From IMG/VR virus record IMGVR_UViG_3300034072_001152, positions 1-56,520 of that record: a stretch of 56,520 nt of DNA; one strand, 5' to 3'. Positions 40,701 to 48,628 of this stretch are shown here, piece by piece. The position numbers were made by a program, and so were the translations under genes. The stretch is from a virus. The stretch's first letter is position 1. The number at the start of each line of letters is the position of its first letter. Below the pieces are notes generated by a model that was given only the letters and a program-made list of their open reading frames with translations, was not told where the DNA came from and did not search any database.

Positions 40701-40870
40701 CTTACGCCGAGGCGGGGCGCCAACTGCTCGCGCCCGACCGGGCCGACATAGACTGGAAGAACAGCCGCCCGGCTTGGGCGACACCGATTTCACTGAGCAA
40801 GCAGGCCGAAGAAAGCGCGCCTGCCGAGGGCCCGAATATCTTCGACGCCTTCGCAGCTCTCAATGACTGA
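37664..40870 (+). CDS. terL: Terminase large subunit (GpA family) interrupted by an intein, 1068 aa precursor
   Basis: ATPase-nuclease that pumps DNA into the prohead. The N-extein carries a Walker A-like VKPSRSGGT (about 90-98), a zinc-like CPECGG, CPHCG pair, and a nuclease domain starting TAAIDPGRRKFDAAFWGWD. Residues 642-1010 are an intein; after splicing the exteins join ...NETLD|CHAYAEAG..., as in GpA proteins, giving 699 residues, a normal length. ATG 37664 is used, though ATG 37688 would shorten the overlap with the small subunit. Confidence 0.9.
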   Translation: MQLSPHVLMHRLTDLAAGKRLADARALARNELELLQPPEKISTVDNAEKYRFLPGTENGAIVRYDRMRTPYNVGPMNSLDDPKCQLLVMVKPSRSGGTAVAENYLFKLAKFGPMTGIAWVLNSDEAVTAYVRKVAKPLFDLNLADRVSKERGEDTDYYKVVSGYPIEYLANKDSTWRDREPGYIHVDEPDAAAKRWAASPRVQIDGRQKQLGNRRKASIMSHPDLGYSSGVAAAFEDTSRGIYVMTCPECGGHAAAYATKYWDDVPQFKLSWTRNEELPTDERVKLAEATAAVACPHCGAALDDQQRRDMVDAALTRNDASRDGWMHRGQTLDPERGVIGEPDPHTAHGYWVHGIMLKTQDIAKLARDYEQALIKFERTKDAAQLKEFLSKQLGEIFEGAATTGGVSARILKERVAEAAYDRGFCPREVEFITAAIDPGRRKFDAAFWGWDLQGRSWLIDRITERQRLHDGGQWRDIDLYGRIEDWDIMWSKVLNRTFPIVGRPDMAMPVAVALLDSSDGNVTWKAREFARRAMLAGYAWGGWQRLKLIKGQAGKRPALPEAPTRIDKDERGQQVEPVLMEYRLGVDALKAQTLERLATPEGEPGACRFPREIEPHYLEEYFGETLIDGKWVRNGPNETLDCFDMETEILTENGWVPFPELDRACRVATVNLKSREIEYQWPTEYIARRHSGDMVKLAGRRIDILVTPNHRMVTMKPEWDQSKQGWNFDVEPQITLAKDLTIRHSLLMSAKWRGSQVEQITVPKFISAQGRAVSKSVDVDAKALAALTGWFVAEGCLAQYRSKTQGNMRRRVLIYQNEGPKADMIRAVLAALPWHFVESRRGEGVLFTASSAQLHDFLQDCGAGAAFKRVPQWIKSAEPEIISAFIDAAIAGDGWSQTKAGQRVHRTYATVSRQLADDMQELFIKIGCAANIKVRRGGKPCKIGRADGECLDQYHVSECKSATAALDTSVGGKRRFLGETVQYHGMVYCVTVPNGTLICRRNGKSFIAGNCHAYAEAGRQLLAPDRADIDWKNSRPAWATPISLSKQAEESAPAEGPNIFDAFAALND
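39587..40693 (+). mobile_element. Intein with LAGLIDADG homing endonuclease in the terminase, 369 aa
   Basis: Starts at Cys1 (CFDMETEILTENGWVPF, block A), has the block B TxxH (VTPNHRM), and ends VTVPNGTLICRRNGKSFIAG N followed by Cys+1. The endonuclease motifs are ALTGWFVAEGCLA and SAFIDAAIAGDGW, in LAGLIDADG positions. The residue before the terminal Asn is Gly where His is usual, which may slow or alter the last splicing step. The reading frame is intact, so splicing is expected. Confidence 0.9.
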
Positions 40871-40917
40871 CAGAACTGGAACCCGAAAATGTCGCAAACC
40901 GGACGGAACTTCGAAGC

Positions 40918-41220
40918 ATGAGCAATCCCCCGGTGTTCTTCACGCGCCAAGACGGCAAGCTGGCTCTTTGCCTGTCGCGCGCGGCGCAGTGGTTCGCAGG
41001 TGTATTCGCCACGCTGGTTGGCGCTGGGACGATCTGGTTTTTCAGCCTGACCTATACCGCCGCAGAAAACAGCAGGCAGGCACTGCTCGAGATCAAGCAT
41101 CTCTCCGAGAAACTGGATCTCTACAAGGCTGACACGAATGAGCGGCTGAAGGACTTGAAGGCTCAAGTCGACAAGAACGACGAGCGCGACTTCAAGGTTC
41201 ATGGAAGGGAAGAGGGATGA
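40918..41220 (+). CDS. Single-pass membrane protein with coiled coil, 100 aa
   Basis: A transmembrane helix (WFAGVFATLVGAGTIWFFSL) at residues about 24-44 is followed by a coiled coil (NSRQALLEIKHLSEKLDLYK onward) and a charged end. First gene of the lysis group, overlapping the muramidase start. It may be a holin-associated or antiholin-type protein. Confidence 0.65.
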   Translation: MSNPPVFFTRQDGKLALCLSRAAQWFAGVFATLVGAGTIWFFSLTYTAAENSRQALLEIKHLSEKLDLYKADTNERLKDLKAQVDKNDERDFKVHGREEG

Positions 41221-41951
41221 GCCAGAGCAATCGCATCGCGCTTCAGCAGTTCCTCAACAGCAAGGGTGCGCGGCTGGCCGTGGATGGTGCCGTGGGGCCA
41301 GCAACCCGTGACGCGCTCTACACCCTGTTCGCCAACCGGCAGGCCCTGCCGATCATGCCTTCGGAAGTTGCCGGCATCGCCCGGGTGCTTGGCGTTTCGA
41401 CCGCACAGGTGCGCTCCGTGGCGGCCGTGGAATCTGCTGGCGGTGGCTTTCTCCCGACCGGCCATCCGAAGCTGCTCTGGGAGCGGCACTGGTTTTTTCG
41501 CCGCATCGGCGTGAAACTGACCTCTGCGCTACCCGGTCAATGGGTCGCCTTCCCTGACCCGGGCGGCTACACGCTCGACGCCGACAAGGATGGTGTCAAC
41601 GATAGCTGGGAGAAGCTGCTCGAGGGCTGCACCCGCGATCCTGTGGCCGCCTTCGAAAGCTGCTCATGGGGTATGTTTCAGATCATGGGCGCGCACTGGA
41701 AGTCGCTTGGCTACCCCAGCGTGTTCGAATTCGCCTGGTCGATGCGTGAAAGCGAGGCCGGGCACTACCGCGCGCTGGCGGCGTTTATCCGCGTCAACCG
41801 GCTGATCCCTGCGATGAAGTTGCTCTCGACCAACGCCGCAGCCAACCGCGCTTTCGCACGCGGCTACAACGGCCCTGCGTTCGCCAAGAACCGCTATGAC
41901 GAGAAACTGGCCGACGCGATGGTGCGGTTCTCTCGCGAGATCGGCGCATGA
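41217..41951 (+). CDS. Endolysin, N-acetylmuramidase family, 244 aa
   Basis: An N-terminal peptidoglycan-binding helical unit (FLNSKGARLAVDGAVGPATR) precedes the muramidase domain with the catalytic Glu72 in RSVAAVESAGGGF, then PKLLWERHWFFRR and SCSWGMFQIMGAHW, which mark this family. It cuts peptidoglycan glycan strands at lysis. No signal peptide, so it depends on the holin encoded next. Confidence 0.85.
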   Translation: MSQSNRIALQQFLNSKGARLAVDGAVGPATRDALYTLFANRQALPIMPSEVAGIARVLGVSTAQVRSVAAVESAGGGFLPTGHPKLLWERHWFFRRIGVKLTSALPGQWVAFPDPGGYTLDADKDGVNDSWEKLLEGCTRDPVAAFESCSWGMFQIMGAHWKSLGYPSVFEFAWSMRESEAGHYRALAAFIRVNRLIPAMKLLSTNAAANRAFARGYNGPAFAKNRYDEKLADAMVRFSREIGA

Positions 41952-42337
41952 GCCGCGCGGACGTTGCATCAAAGGTGCTGCATCTGCTCGGTCTGCCGTT
42001 CCGGCTGCTGTGGAATGCGCTGACCTCGATCGCCAATCTCACCCGGCCGCAAATCCGCAGTCTGGTGACGGTCGCGTTCCTCGCCGGGATGATAAGCCTT
42101 TCGGGTGAGAACTGGGCGATCACCTTCGCCGCAGATCACGCTTCACACCGCTTCGCCGAAGATGGTGAAGGCGCTGCGGCGCTGCTCGGCTTTCTGACCG
42201 AGCGGATGCGCTACATCAGCGGGTTGCAGGCGTGGCTGGCGCTGATCCTCGGCGCGGTGATCCTCAACGCGGATTACGTGCGCCTCAAGCTCGGGGACAA
42301 TGAGGCCAGCCTTGGCAGTAAGGGGACTGGCGAATGA
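41948..42337 (+). CDS. Putative holin, 129 aa
   Basis: Two predicted membrane helices (IRSLVTVAFLAGMISLSG and AWLALILGAVILNADYVRL) flank a charged segment with His/Asp/Glu. It sits between endolysin and spanin genes, with ATGA overlaps, so a pore-forming holin is likely. No named family. Confidence 0.65.
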   Translation: MSRADVASKVLHLLGLPFRLLWNALTSIANLTRPQIRSLVTVAFLAGMISLSGENWAITFAADHASHRFAEDGEGAAALLGFLTERMRYISGLQAWLALILGAVILNADYVRLKLGDNEASLGSKGTGE

Positions 42338-42891
42338 TCGCTCGCGTCAAGGACTTCATCATCGCCAACGCGCTGATCGTGGTGGCGGTGCTGCTGGGGC
42401 TGCTGACCTTTCAGACCATCCGCATCGACGGATTGCGCATCGACCTGCCCCTGATCGGCATGATTGGCCCCAAGGGCCTGATCGCCGAGAACGATGATCT
42501 GGCGACCGCGAACAAGAAACTGCTTGCACAGCGCGATGCCGCCCGCGCCGAAAGCCAGCGTATCGCCAAGGCGAACACCGCTGCAACTGAGAAGGCTGAC
42601 GCTGATGAGACTGCCGAACTTGCTGCTGAAATGCCTGCTTCCGAGCGCTTCATTGCTGCTGGCGGCGTGCGCAGATGTCCCGCCCCCAGAACCGACGCCC
42701 CCGCCTCCGGTCAAGGCTCCGGGGTCGATGAAGGAGGAAGTGCGCTGCCCGTCATGGATGACCTGCCCGAAGTCGTGACCGTGCTGCCCGAGGATGTGCG
42801 GATCTGCACCGAAAACACGGTGAAGGCGCGCGCTTGGCAGCAGTGGGGGCTGTCGATTGAGGCGAACAGCGGAGTGAAGAGCGATGAGTGA
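42334..42891 (+). CDS. Rz-like inner-membrane spanin, 185 aa
   Basis: N-terminal membrane anchor (ALIVVAVLLGLLTF), then a periplasmic coiled coil (LIAENDDLATANKKLLAQRD onward). Partner of the lipoprotein encoded inside it; together they fuse inner and outer membrane at the end of lysis. Its C-terminal 90 residues share DNA with that gene. Confidence 0.75.
   Translation: MIARVKDFIIANALIVVAVLLGLLTFQTIRIDGLRIDLPLIGMIGPKGLIAENDDLATANKKLLAQRDAARAESQRIAKANTAATEKADADETAELAAEMPASERFIAAGGVRRCPAPRTDAPASGQGSGVDEGGSALPVMDDLPEVVTVLPEDVRICTENTVKARAWQQWGLSIEANSGVKSDE
42605..42778 (+). CDS. Rz1-like outer-membrane spanin lipoprotein, 57 aa, embedded in Rz
   Basis: Out-of-frame gene wholly inside the Rz-like gene. 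It has a lipoprotein signal ending SLLLAAC with Cys22 as lipidation site and a Pro-rich mature part (DVPPPEPTPPPPVKAPG), the hallmark of Rz1. Full nesting matches the lambda Rz/Rz1 arrangement. Confidence 0.8.
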   Translation: MRLPNLLLKCLLPSASLLLAACADVPPPEPTPPPPVKAPGSMKEEVRCPSWMTCPKS

Positions 42892-43147
42892 AACCCCCGC
42901 TGAAGCCGTCGCCCGCATCGAAACCGAGCTTGGCCAGGCCCGCGCCGCGCGCGCCCTCGCCGCTTCGGGTAAGCAGGTCGAGGATGTCTGGCGCGATGGT
43001 CGCCGCGTCCGGTATTCGGCGTTCTCGCTGAGTGAGTTCACAACGCACATCCGGCAGCTCGAGAGCGAACTCTACGCCGCGCAGGTTGCTGCCGGCATGT
43101 GTGTCGAACCGCGCCGAAGCGCAATCTCGCTGAGGTGGAGCGACTGA
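42884..43147 (+). CDS. gpW-like head-tail joining protein, 87 aa
   Basis: The helical pattern and DGRRVRYSAFSLSEFTTHIR match lambda gpW, which seals the connector below the portal. It sits directly before the portal gene, as in lambda, and shares one base with its start. Confidence 0.75.
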   Translation: MSETPAEAVARIETELGQARAARALAASGKQVEDVWRDGRRVRYSAFSLSEFTTHIRQLESELYAAQVAAGMCVEPRRSAISLRWSD

Positions 43148-44856
43148 TGGGTAAGCCTCGCATCAGGGTTCTCAGCGACGGCACTGTTCCGGCGCAGAGC
43201 GGACTCGCAGAACTCGGGTTGAAGCCGATGGCGTCCAGCTTTCTCGGATACAGCAAGCGCGATGCTGCGCGCCACGACCTATCCGAGATGTCGGGTTGGC
43301 GCCCGCAAATCGACTTCGCCGGATCGTCCTACCGAAACGACTGGGAAACCGTCACCGGCCGGGCGCGCAGCCTTGATGAAAACAACGGCTGGGTGAATGG
43401 CGGGCTTGATCGGCGCGTCGAGTCCGTCATCGGCGAGAACATCCGGCTCAGCGCCCAGCCCTCCCATGTGCTGCTCAATCGGGACTATGAGTGGCGCATG
43501 GGCTGGACCGCCGATGTGCAGGAGCGGTTCAAGGTCTGGGCAAACGACATCCACCACCGCAACGATGTTCGCAAGAAGCTGACCTTCGGCGCGCAGGCCC
43601 GCTTGGCCTATCTGACCTATGTGCGCGACGGCAGCGCGGCGGTGGAAATCCGCGATCTCGACCGCGGCATCCGCAACCCGACAGCGGTGCTGCTCGTCGA
43701 GCCGGAACGCATCGAAACGCCACCTGAGATGAAGGCGGCTGAATCGCCACGCCTGCGCGACGGCATCGCCTTTGATGCCAACGGTGCGCCGATCGGTTAC
43801 TGGGTTCGCAACGGACACCCCAACGACCCGCTTCAGAACTTCGAGGGCACGCGCTACACCTTCGTTCCTGCGGAGGGCCGGACCGGACGCGCGCGCTTCG
43901 TCCATGTGTTCTCGCCGCGTCGGATCGAGCAGAATATCGGCATCAGCAAGCTCGCCGAGGTCATGCTGCCAGCCAAGATGCTTGATCGCGTCGACCGCGC
44001 CGAGGTCAATGCCGCGCTGAAATCCGCGATCTTCTCGCTCTTCATCAAGGCGCCGGGCACGTCCGAGGACATCGCGGCCTCGCTGGCGCCCTCAGGTGGC
44101 GTGAAGCAGGTCGATCCGTGGATTTCAGCCTACGTCGATCAGCGCAAGAAGAACCCGATCGTAGTCGATGGGGCGCAGGTCAATCACCTCTATCCCGACG
44201 AGGATGTGGTGACGCCGGATGCCTCGCATCCGAACAGCAACTATCCCGACTTTGCCCGCTTTATCTTGCAGAAGGTCGCCAGCTCGCTCGGCATCAGCTA
44301 CCCGCAGATTTCGCAGGACTATGCCGGCATCAATTACAGCAGCGCCCGCACGCTGCTCAATGAAATCTGGCGCGGGCTCAAGCAGGATCGCGTCTTCTTC
44401 TGCCAACACCTCCTGACCCCGATTTACTCCGCATGGCTGGAATGGGAGGTCGCCAACGGCGATGTGAAGGTGCCGGGCGGCCCCGCCAACTTCTACCGGA
44501 ACAAGACTGCGATCTGCATGGCGGAATGGATTGGTCCCGGACGGGGCTCGGTGGATCCCAAAAAGGAAGCCGACGCCAACAATCTTGATGAAGCCGCTGG
44601 CAGAAAGTCAGTCGTCGAGTCGATCCTTGAGAATGGGCGAGATCCGAGCGACGTATTGGCCGAGGAGGCTTGGTATATCCAAGAGCGCGAGCGCCGCGGC
44701 CTCGCGCCGGTCAACCGCAACGTCAAGGCTGCCGCTGCTGGCGCTGATGGCGAAAGCGAGGGCGGTGGCACGGCTGATGACCGCGACGGCGATGGACAGC
44801 CGAATGAGAGTGAGCGCCGCCGCCGCGGTGCCCAACCGGAAGGGGCTGAGGGATGA
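43147..44856 (+). CDS. Portal protein, lambda gpB family, 569 aa
   Basis: Dodecameric ring at the packaging vertex. Recognisable segments include YRNDWETVTGRARSLDENNG, WVNGGLDRRVESVIGENIRL and the later SLGISYPQISQDYAGINYSS, typical of lambda-type portals. ATG 43147 is chosen over the longer frame because it overlaps the gpW stop and follows GAGGTGGAG. The C-terminal tail is charged and disordered. Confidence 0.9.
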   Translation: MGKPRIRVLSDGTVPAQSGLAELGLKPMASSFLGYSKRDAARHDLSEMSGWRPQIDFAGSSYRNDWETVTGRARSLDENNGWVNGGLDRRVESVIGENIRLSAQPSHVLLNRDYEWRMGWTADVQERFKVWANDIHHRNDVRKKLTFGAQARLAYLTYVRDGSAAVEIRDLDRGIRNPTAVLLVEPERIETPPEMKAAESPRLRDGIAFDANGAPIGYWVRNGHPNDPLQNFEGTRYTFVPAEGRTGRARFVHVFSPRRIEQNIGISKLAEVMLPAKMLDRVDRAEVNAALKSAIFSLFIKAPGTSEDIAASLAPSGGVKQVDPWISAYVDQRKKNPIVVDGAQVNHLYPDEDVVTPDASHPNSNYPDFARFILQKVASSLGISYPQISQDYAGINYSSARTLLNEIWRGLKQDRVFFCQHLLTPIYSAWLEWEVANGDVKVPGGPANFYRNKTAICMAEWIGPGRGSVDPKKEADANNLDEAAGRKSVVESILENGRDPSDVLAEEAWYIQERERRGLAPVNRNVKAAAAGADGESEGGGTADDRDGDGQPNESERRRRGAQPEGAEG

Positions 44857-45749
44857 GCAGGTTTGCGCATGTAAGCTCTAGGCTGTTCAACGCCCCACTC
44901 ATGCTGCGCCCCGAGAAGGCCGAGATGCTGTGCGCAGCGCTGGTCGACCGGCTCGGCATCGCCAAGCTGGATACGATTGATGGTCGTTCGCTCGGTGCGG
45001 CGCAGATGCGCCAGATGGCGATGGATGATGACTACTACTGGTCAAAACCCAAGACGGCCCGCGATATGTATGAGGTCCGCCGAGGGGTAGCGACCATCAA
45101 CATCAACGGATCGCTCGTCCACAAGCTCGGCGGCGTCGAGCCCTACTGCGGCCTCGTGGGTTACGACTGCATTGAGCGCATTGTCGCTGATGCCCAAGAC
45201 AACGAGGATGTCGGCGCGATCCTGCTCGACATCGACAGCCCCGGTGGCGAGGTTGCTGGCTGTTTCGATTTTGCCCGCAAGCTGCGCACCATGGGAGCGC
45301 GGAGCGGCGGTAAGCCGATCGTCGCCTTTGCCAACGAAATGGCCTGCTCTGCGGCCTATGCCATCGCCTGCGCCTGTGATGCCGTGATGACCACCGAAAC
45401 CGGGATCGTCGGCTCCATCGGCGTCTGGACCATGCAGGTCGACATGACCAAGGGCCTGTCGAAGAACGGCATTGAGGTCACGATGATCCGCGCCGGTGAG
45501 CGCAAGGCCCGCGGCGGACCCTATGAGGTCGCCGATGATGAGACGTTCTCCAAGCTGCAAGGCTGGGTCGATCAGACCTGGGACATCTTCTGCGCCCATG
45601 TTGCCGAATGCCGCGGCGAGGATGCCGCTGATGTGAAGGCGCTTGAGGGTGACTGGTTTACCGGCCGGGATGCCCTTTCCATGAACCTTGTCGATGGCGT
45701 CGACACGCCTGACGCCATCTTCGAAGCCGTCGCCGCGATGGCGCGATAA
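44853..45749 (+). CDS. S49 (SppA-like) prohead maturation protease, 298 aa
   Basis: Serine protease of the lambda gpC kind: oxyanion region DSPGG (129-133), nucleophile Ser166 in NEMACSAAYAIA, and Lys218 (GERKARGG) as likely base. It trims portal and scaffold during head maturation. Here the scaffold is a separate downstream gene at 45792. Confidence 0.85.
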   Translation: MSRFAHVSSRLFNAPLMLRPEKAEMLCAALVDRLGIAKLDTIDGRSLGAAQMRQMAMDDDYYWSKPKTARDMYEVRRGVATININGSLVHKLGGVEPYCGLVGYDCIERIVADAQDNEDVGAILLDIDSPGGEVAGCFDFARKLRTMGARSGGKPIVAFANEMACSAAYAIACACDAVMTTETGIVGSIGVWTMQVDMTKGLSKNGIEVTMIRAGERKARGGPYEVADDETFSKLQGWVDQTWDIFCAHVAECRGEDAADVKALEGDWFTGRDALSMNLVDGVDTPDAIFEAVAAMAR

Positions 45750-45791
45750 CCGGACGCACCTGCGCCCACCCACAACCCGAAAGGAACGACT

Positions 45792-46397
45792 ATGACCGAA
45801 GCCTCGAAGGGGCTGCGGAAGGCGATCGTGCGTAATGCCGGCGTCTCCAAGCTGACCACCGATGAACTGCTCGCCGAGATGACCGACGATCAGAAGGCCG
45901 CGATCGCCGCCTCGCTGGCACCGGCCGCGAACGCCGCCGCGCCCGCCGCCAATGCCGGTAATACCCCCAAGCCCGACGCGGAAGCCGAGGACGACGAGGA
46001 TGACGCCGAGATGATGGACAAGAAGAAGAAGTCCAAGAAGGACGGCGAAGAAGAATACATGGACGACGACAAGGCCAAGGCCGCGACCGATCGTGCCATT
46101 GCCGTCATGTCGAGCGAGCACTTTGCCGGCCGCGAGGCGCAGGCCAAGACCCTTCTCGCCAACGACAAGCTCAGCGCCGACGAGATCATCACGATCCTCG
46201 CCGACCTGAAGCCTGCTGCCCCGGCCGACCCGGAAGCGGGCGCCCGCGCCGAAATGCAGGCGGCGCTGAAGGACAACGCCCCCTCGGGCATCGAAGCCAA
46301 CACCACCACCCCCAACAGCAATCCGGCCAGCAAGGCCGAAGATGTGTGGGCCTTCGCCACGGCGAAGGTCTTCGGACCCAACAACAAGGCCGTCTGA
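45792..46397 (+). CDS. Scaffold-like protein, 201 aa
   Basis: Highly charged and Ala-rich with a long acidic-then-lysine stretch (EDDEDDAEMMDKKKKSKKDG) and helical C-terminal part. No fixed fold is suggested. Its position between protease and decoration genes and this composition fit an internal head scaffold. Confidence 0.65.
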   Translation: MTEASKGLRKAIVRNAGVSKLTTDELLAEMTDDQKAAIAASLAPAANAAAPAANAGNTPKPDAEAEDDEDDAEMMDKKKKSKKDGEEEYMDDDKAKAATDRAIAVMSSEHFAGREAQAKTLLANDKLSADEIITILADLKPAAPADPEAGARAEMQAALKDNAPSGIEANTTTPNSNPASKAEDVWAFATAKVFGPNNKAV

Positions 46398-46427
46398 TCG
46401 CGGCTTCAAGCACGAAAGGAATAAGCA

Positions 46428-46802
46428 ATGCCGACTCTTACCGAAGGCAAGCATGAGGGCGAATTCATCGGCGAACTCGCCATGAGCCCCGGCTACCACA
46501 TCGACGCCATCACCGTTCTTTCCGGCCAGAACCTCTCTGCCTGCACCGTGCTCGGCAAGATCACCGCGTCGGGCAAGTTTGTCGCCTACGACAATGCCGG
46601 GACCGATGATGGCCGCCGCACCGTCGCGGGCATCCTGGTGCCCGCCGCCGATGCCACCACTGGCGATCTGACCTCGCGAGCGCTGCTGCGCGGCCCGGCC
46701 ACCGTGAACAAGAACGACCTCGTTTGGGCTGCCGGGATCGACGCGACCGAACAGGCCGCCGCGATCGCGCAGCTTCTCACCCTCGGGATCAAGGCCGTCT
46801 GA
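46428..46802 (+). CDS. Head decoration protein, lambda gpD family, 124 aa
   Basis: Trimeric capsid-cementing protein. EGEFIGELAMSPGYHIDAIT at the start and the regular beta pattern through GKITASGKFVAYD match gpD. It lies directly before the capsid gene as in lambda, with an AAAGGAATAAGCA ribosome site. Confidence 0.85.
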   Translation: MPTLTEGKHEGEFIGELAMSPGYHIDAITVLSGQNLSACTVLGKITASGKFVAYDNAGTDDGRRTVAGILVPAADATTGDLTSRALLRGPATVNKNDLVWAAGIDATEQAAAIAQLLTLGIKAV

Positions 46803-46831
46803 TCGGCGGCTGACAGCAAAGGAATCCTGCC

Positions 46832-47857
46832 ATGCACATGAATATCTTCGATGATGACGCCTTCAGCCTTCAGTCGATGACGGCTGCGGTCGAGAAGATG
46901 CCGACCGTTCCGAGCTTCCTCGGCTCGCTGGGCATCTTCGGCAACGGCGAAGGTGTTGCCACCGACACCGTGACGATCGAGCGCAAGGATCACATCCTGA
47001 CCCCGATCAAGACCTCGCAGCGCGGCACCGAACCGCCGATGGGCACCACCGAGAAGGCAAAGCTGCGCAGCTTCGTCATCCCGCGTGTCGCCAAGTCGGA
47101 TCAGGTCTTCGCCCGCGAGATCGCCAACATCCGCGCGTTCGGCACCGAGTCTGAGCTTCAGACCGCCGCCCAGATCATCGCCCAGAAGCAGGCGAAGCTG
47201 CTGATGGAGCATGAGACGACCATGGAGATGCACCGTCTCGGTGCGATCCGCGGTATCCTGCTCGATACCGATGGCTCGACGCTCTACAACTACTTCACCG
47301 AGTTCGGCATCTCGCAGCCGGCCGCCATCGACTTCAACCTTGATGCGACCAACCCGACCGAAGGCGTGCTGCGTTCGCTGATCTCCAACAGCGTCACCCG
47401 CGTTATCGCGCGCGCTTTGGGTGCATCGTTCACCCCCGGCGTCCGCATCATGGCGCTGTGCGGCGACACCTTCTACGACCAGTTCGTCAACCACCCCGAT
47501 GTGCGTGTGACCTACAAGAACTGGGAAGCCGCCGCCGCCCTGCGCGAGAACACCGCGTTCGAAACCTTCCGCTTCGCCGGGATCGAATGGGTGAACTACA
47601 AGGGCACCGACGACAACAGCACTGTGGCGGTCCAGACCGGCGAAGTGCAGTTCATCGTGCTCGGCGTGCCCGGCCTCTACCGCCGTATCAACGGCCCGGG
47701 CGAGACGTTCGACACCGTGAACACCATCGGTCGTCCGATCTATTCGTGGCTGGTGCGCGACGAGAAGCGCAATATGTGGGTGCAGCCGGAGATCTACTCC
47801 TACCCGCTCCACATGGTCACGCGCCCCGAGGTGCTGCTGCGCGGCACCAACACCTGA
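46832..47857 (+). CDS. Major capsid protein, lambda gpE family, 341 aa
   Basis: The start (MNIFDDDAFSLQSMTAAVEK), the middle (MEMHRLGAIRGILLDTDGST) and the end (PEIYSYPLHMVTRPEVLLR) are typical of gpE-type HK97-fold capsids. Length is normal (about 340). AAAGGA precedes ATG 46832; the second Met (residue 3) is a possible start. Confidence 0.9.
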   Translation: MHMNIFDDDAFSLQSMTAAVEKMPTVPSFLGSLGIFGNGEGVATDTVTIERKDHILTPIKTSQRGTEPPMGTTEKAKLRSFVIPRVAKSDQVFAREIANIRAFGTESELQTAAQIIAQKQAKLLMEHETTMEMHRLGAIRGILLDTDGSTLYNYFTEFGISQPAAIDFNLDATNPTEGVLRSLISNSVTRVIARALGASFTPGVRIMALCGDTFYDQFVNHPDVRVTYKNWEAAAALRENTAFETFRFAGIEWVNYKGTDDNSTVAVQTGEVQFIVLGVPGLYRRINGPGETFDTVNTIGRPIYSWLVRDEKRNMWVQPEIYSYPLHMVTRPEVLLRGTNT

Positions 47858-47864
47858 TGAGTTA

Positions 47865-47900
47865 GGCCCGGTCGGCTTTGTGTCGGCCGGGCCTTTCTCT
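47865..47900 (+). terminator. Possible terminator or attenuator after the capsid gene
   Basis: Perfect 7-bp stem GGCCCGG (47865-47871) and CCGGGCC (47887-47893) followed by TTTCTCT. It lies between the capsid gene and the next late gene and may reduce read-through so that capsid is made in excess. Confidence 0.5.
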
Positions 47901-47919
47901 GTTCGAAAGGACTGTCCCC

Positions 47920-48246
47920 ATGAAGTTCCAGGCACTTTCCACGTTCGTCATCTTCAACGGCCAGATGAACGTGTTCAATACCGGCGACGAGGGCGAACTG
48001 CCCGCCGAGCTGGTTCAGCCCTACATTGACGGTGGCAAGGCCGTCGCAATTGCCGAAGTCGCCGATGACAGCGAACTCGCCGACGATGCCGCAGCGCTCG
48101 CCGAGATGACGGGCGCGCCGGTCGGCGATGGTCAGGATGATCCTGCCGCCGACGAGCCCGATGCGCCCGACGAGCCGGCTGACGATGCGCCGCCCGCCGA
48201 GCCCGAGGCACCGCCGCCCGCGGCCCCGGCCAAGAAGGGCAAGTGA
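47920..48246 (+). CDS. Hypothetical head protein with acidic Pro-rich tail, 108 aa
   Basis: ATG 47920 follows GAAAGGACTGTCCCC; the frame upstream overlaps the hairpin. The first 45 residues form a small beta unit, and the rest is Asp/Pro/Ala-rich and disordered with a basic end. Position suggests a head-completion protein such as lambda FI, whose tail is also low-complexity. That is inference. Confidence 0.6.
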   Translation: MKFQALSTFVIFNGQMNVFNTGDEGELPAELVQPYIDGGKAVAIAEVADDSELADDAAALAEMTGAPVGDGQDDPAADEPDAPDEPADDAPPAEPEAPPPAAPAKKGK

Positions 48247-48251
48247 GCAGC

Positions 48252-48281
48252 AGGGGCGCGGGGAGCAATCCTCGCGCCCCT
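48252..48281 (+). other. 13-bp hairpin with GCAA tetraloop
   Basis: AGGGGCGCGGGGA (48252-48264), loop GCAA, then TCCTCGCGCCCCT (48269-48281). One G-T pair only, and a GNRA loop. No T tract follows, so it is more likely an RNA stabiliser or processing site than a terminator. Confidence 0.6.
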
Positions 48282-48297
48282 CTGACAAGGAAACCCG

Positions 48298-48627
48298 ATG
48301 ACCGAGCTTGAAGCCCTCTCGCCCGAACTCTTCGCCAAGTGCGACGACACGCTCGGCGAGACGATCACCTATGTCACCGCCACTGGTGCGATCCTGAGCA
48401 TCAATGCCATGGTCAACTATGCTGATGGTGCGCGCGATATTGGTGCGGGCCAGATGGTCGATCAGGAGATGATGGTCGAGATCCGCAAGTCCCTGCTCCC
48501 CGCCGCGCCTGGCAGCACGGTGCGGATGCAACTGCCAAAGCGCCCGGGCCTGACCTATCGCCCCGGCACCGTGAAGACCGACGAAACCGGCCATTACTGG
48601 CTGATCGTGCCGAAGCTGGTCGTCTGA
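48298..48627 (+). CDS. Head-tail joining protein (FII-like), 109 aa
   Basis: A small beta-rich protein ending TDETGHYWLIVPKLVV, placed between capsid and tail-tube genes where lambda FII-type joiners sit. The sequence itself is not diagnostic. An AAGGAAA site precedes ATG 48298. Confidence 0.55.
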   Translation: MTELEALSPELFAKCDDTLGETITYVTATGAILSINAMVNYADGARDIGAGQMVDQEMMVEIRKSLLPAAPGSTVRMQLPKRPGLTYRPGTVKTDETGHYWLIVPKLVV

Positions 48628-48628
48628 C

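Noticed and set aside
46586-47935. Minus-strand gene of 449 residues
   Set aside because: Shadow of the capsid gene with low-complexity composition.
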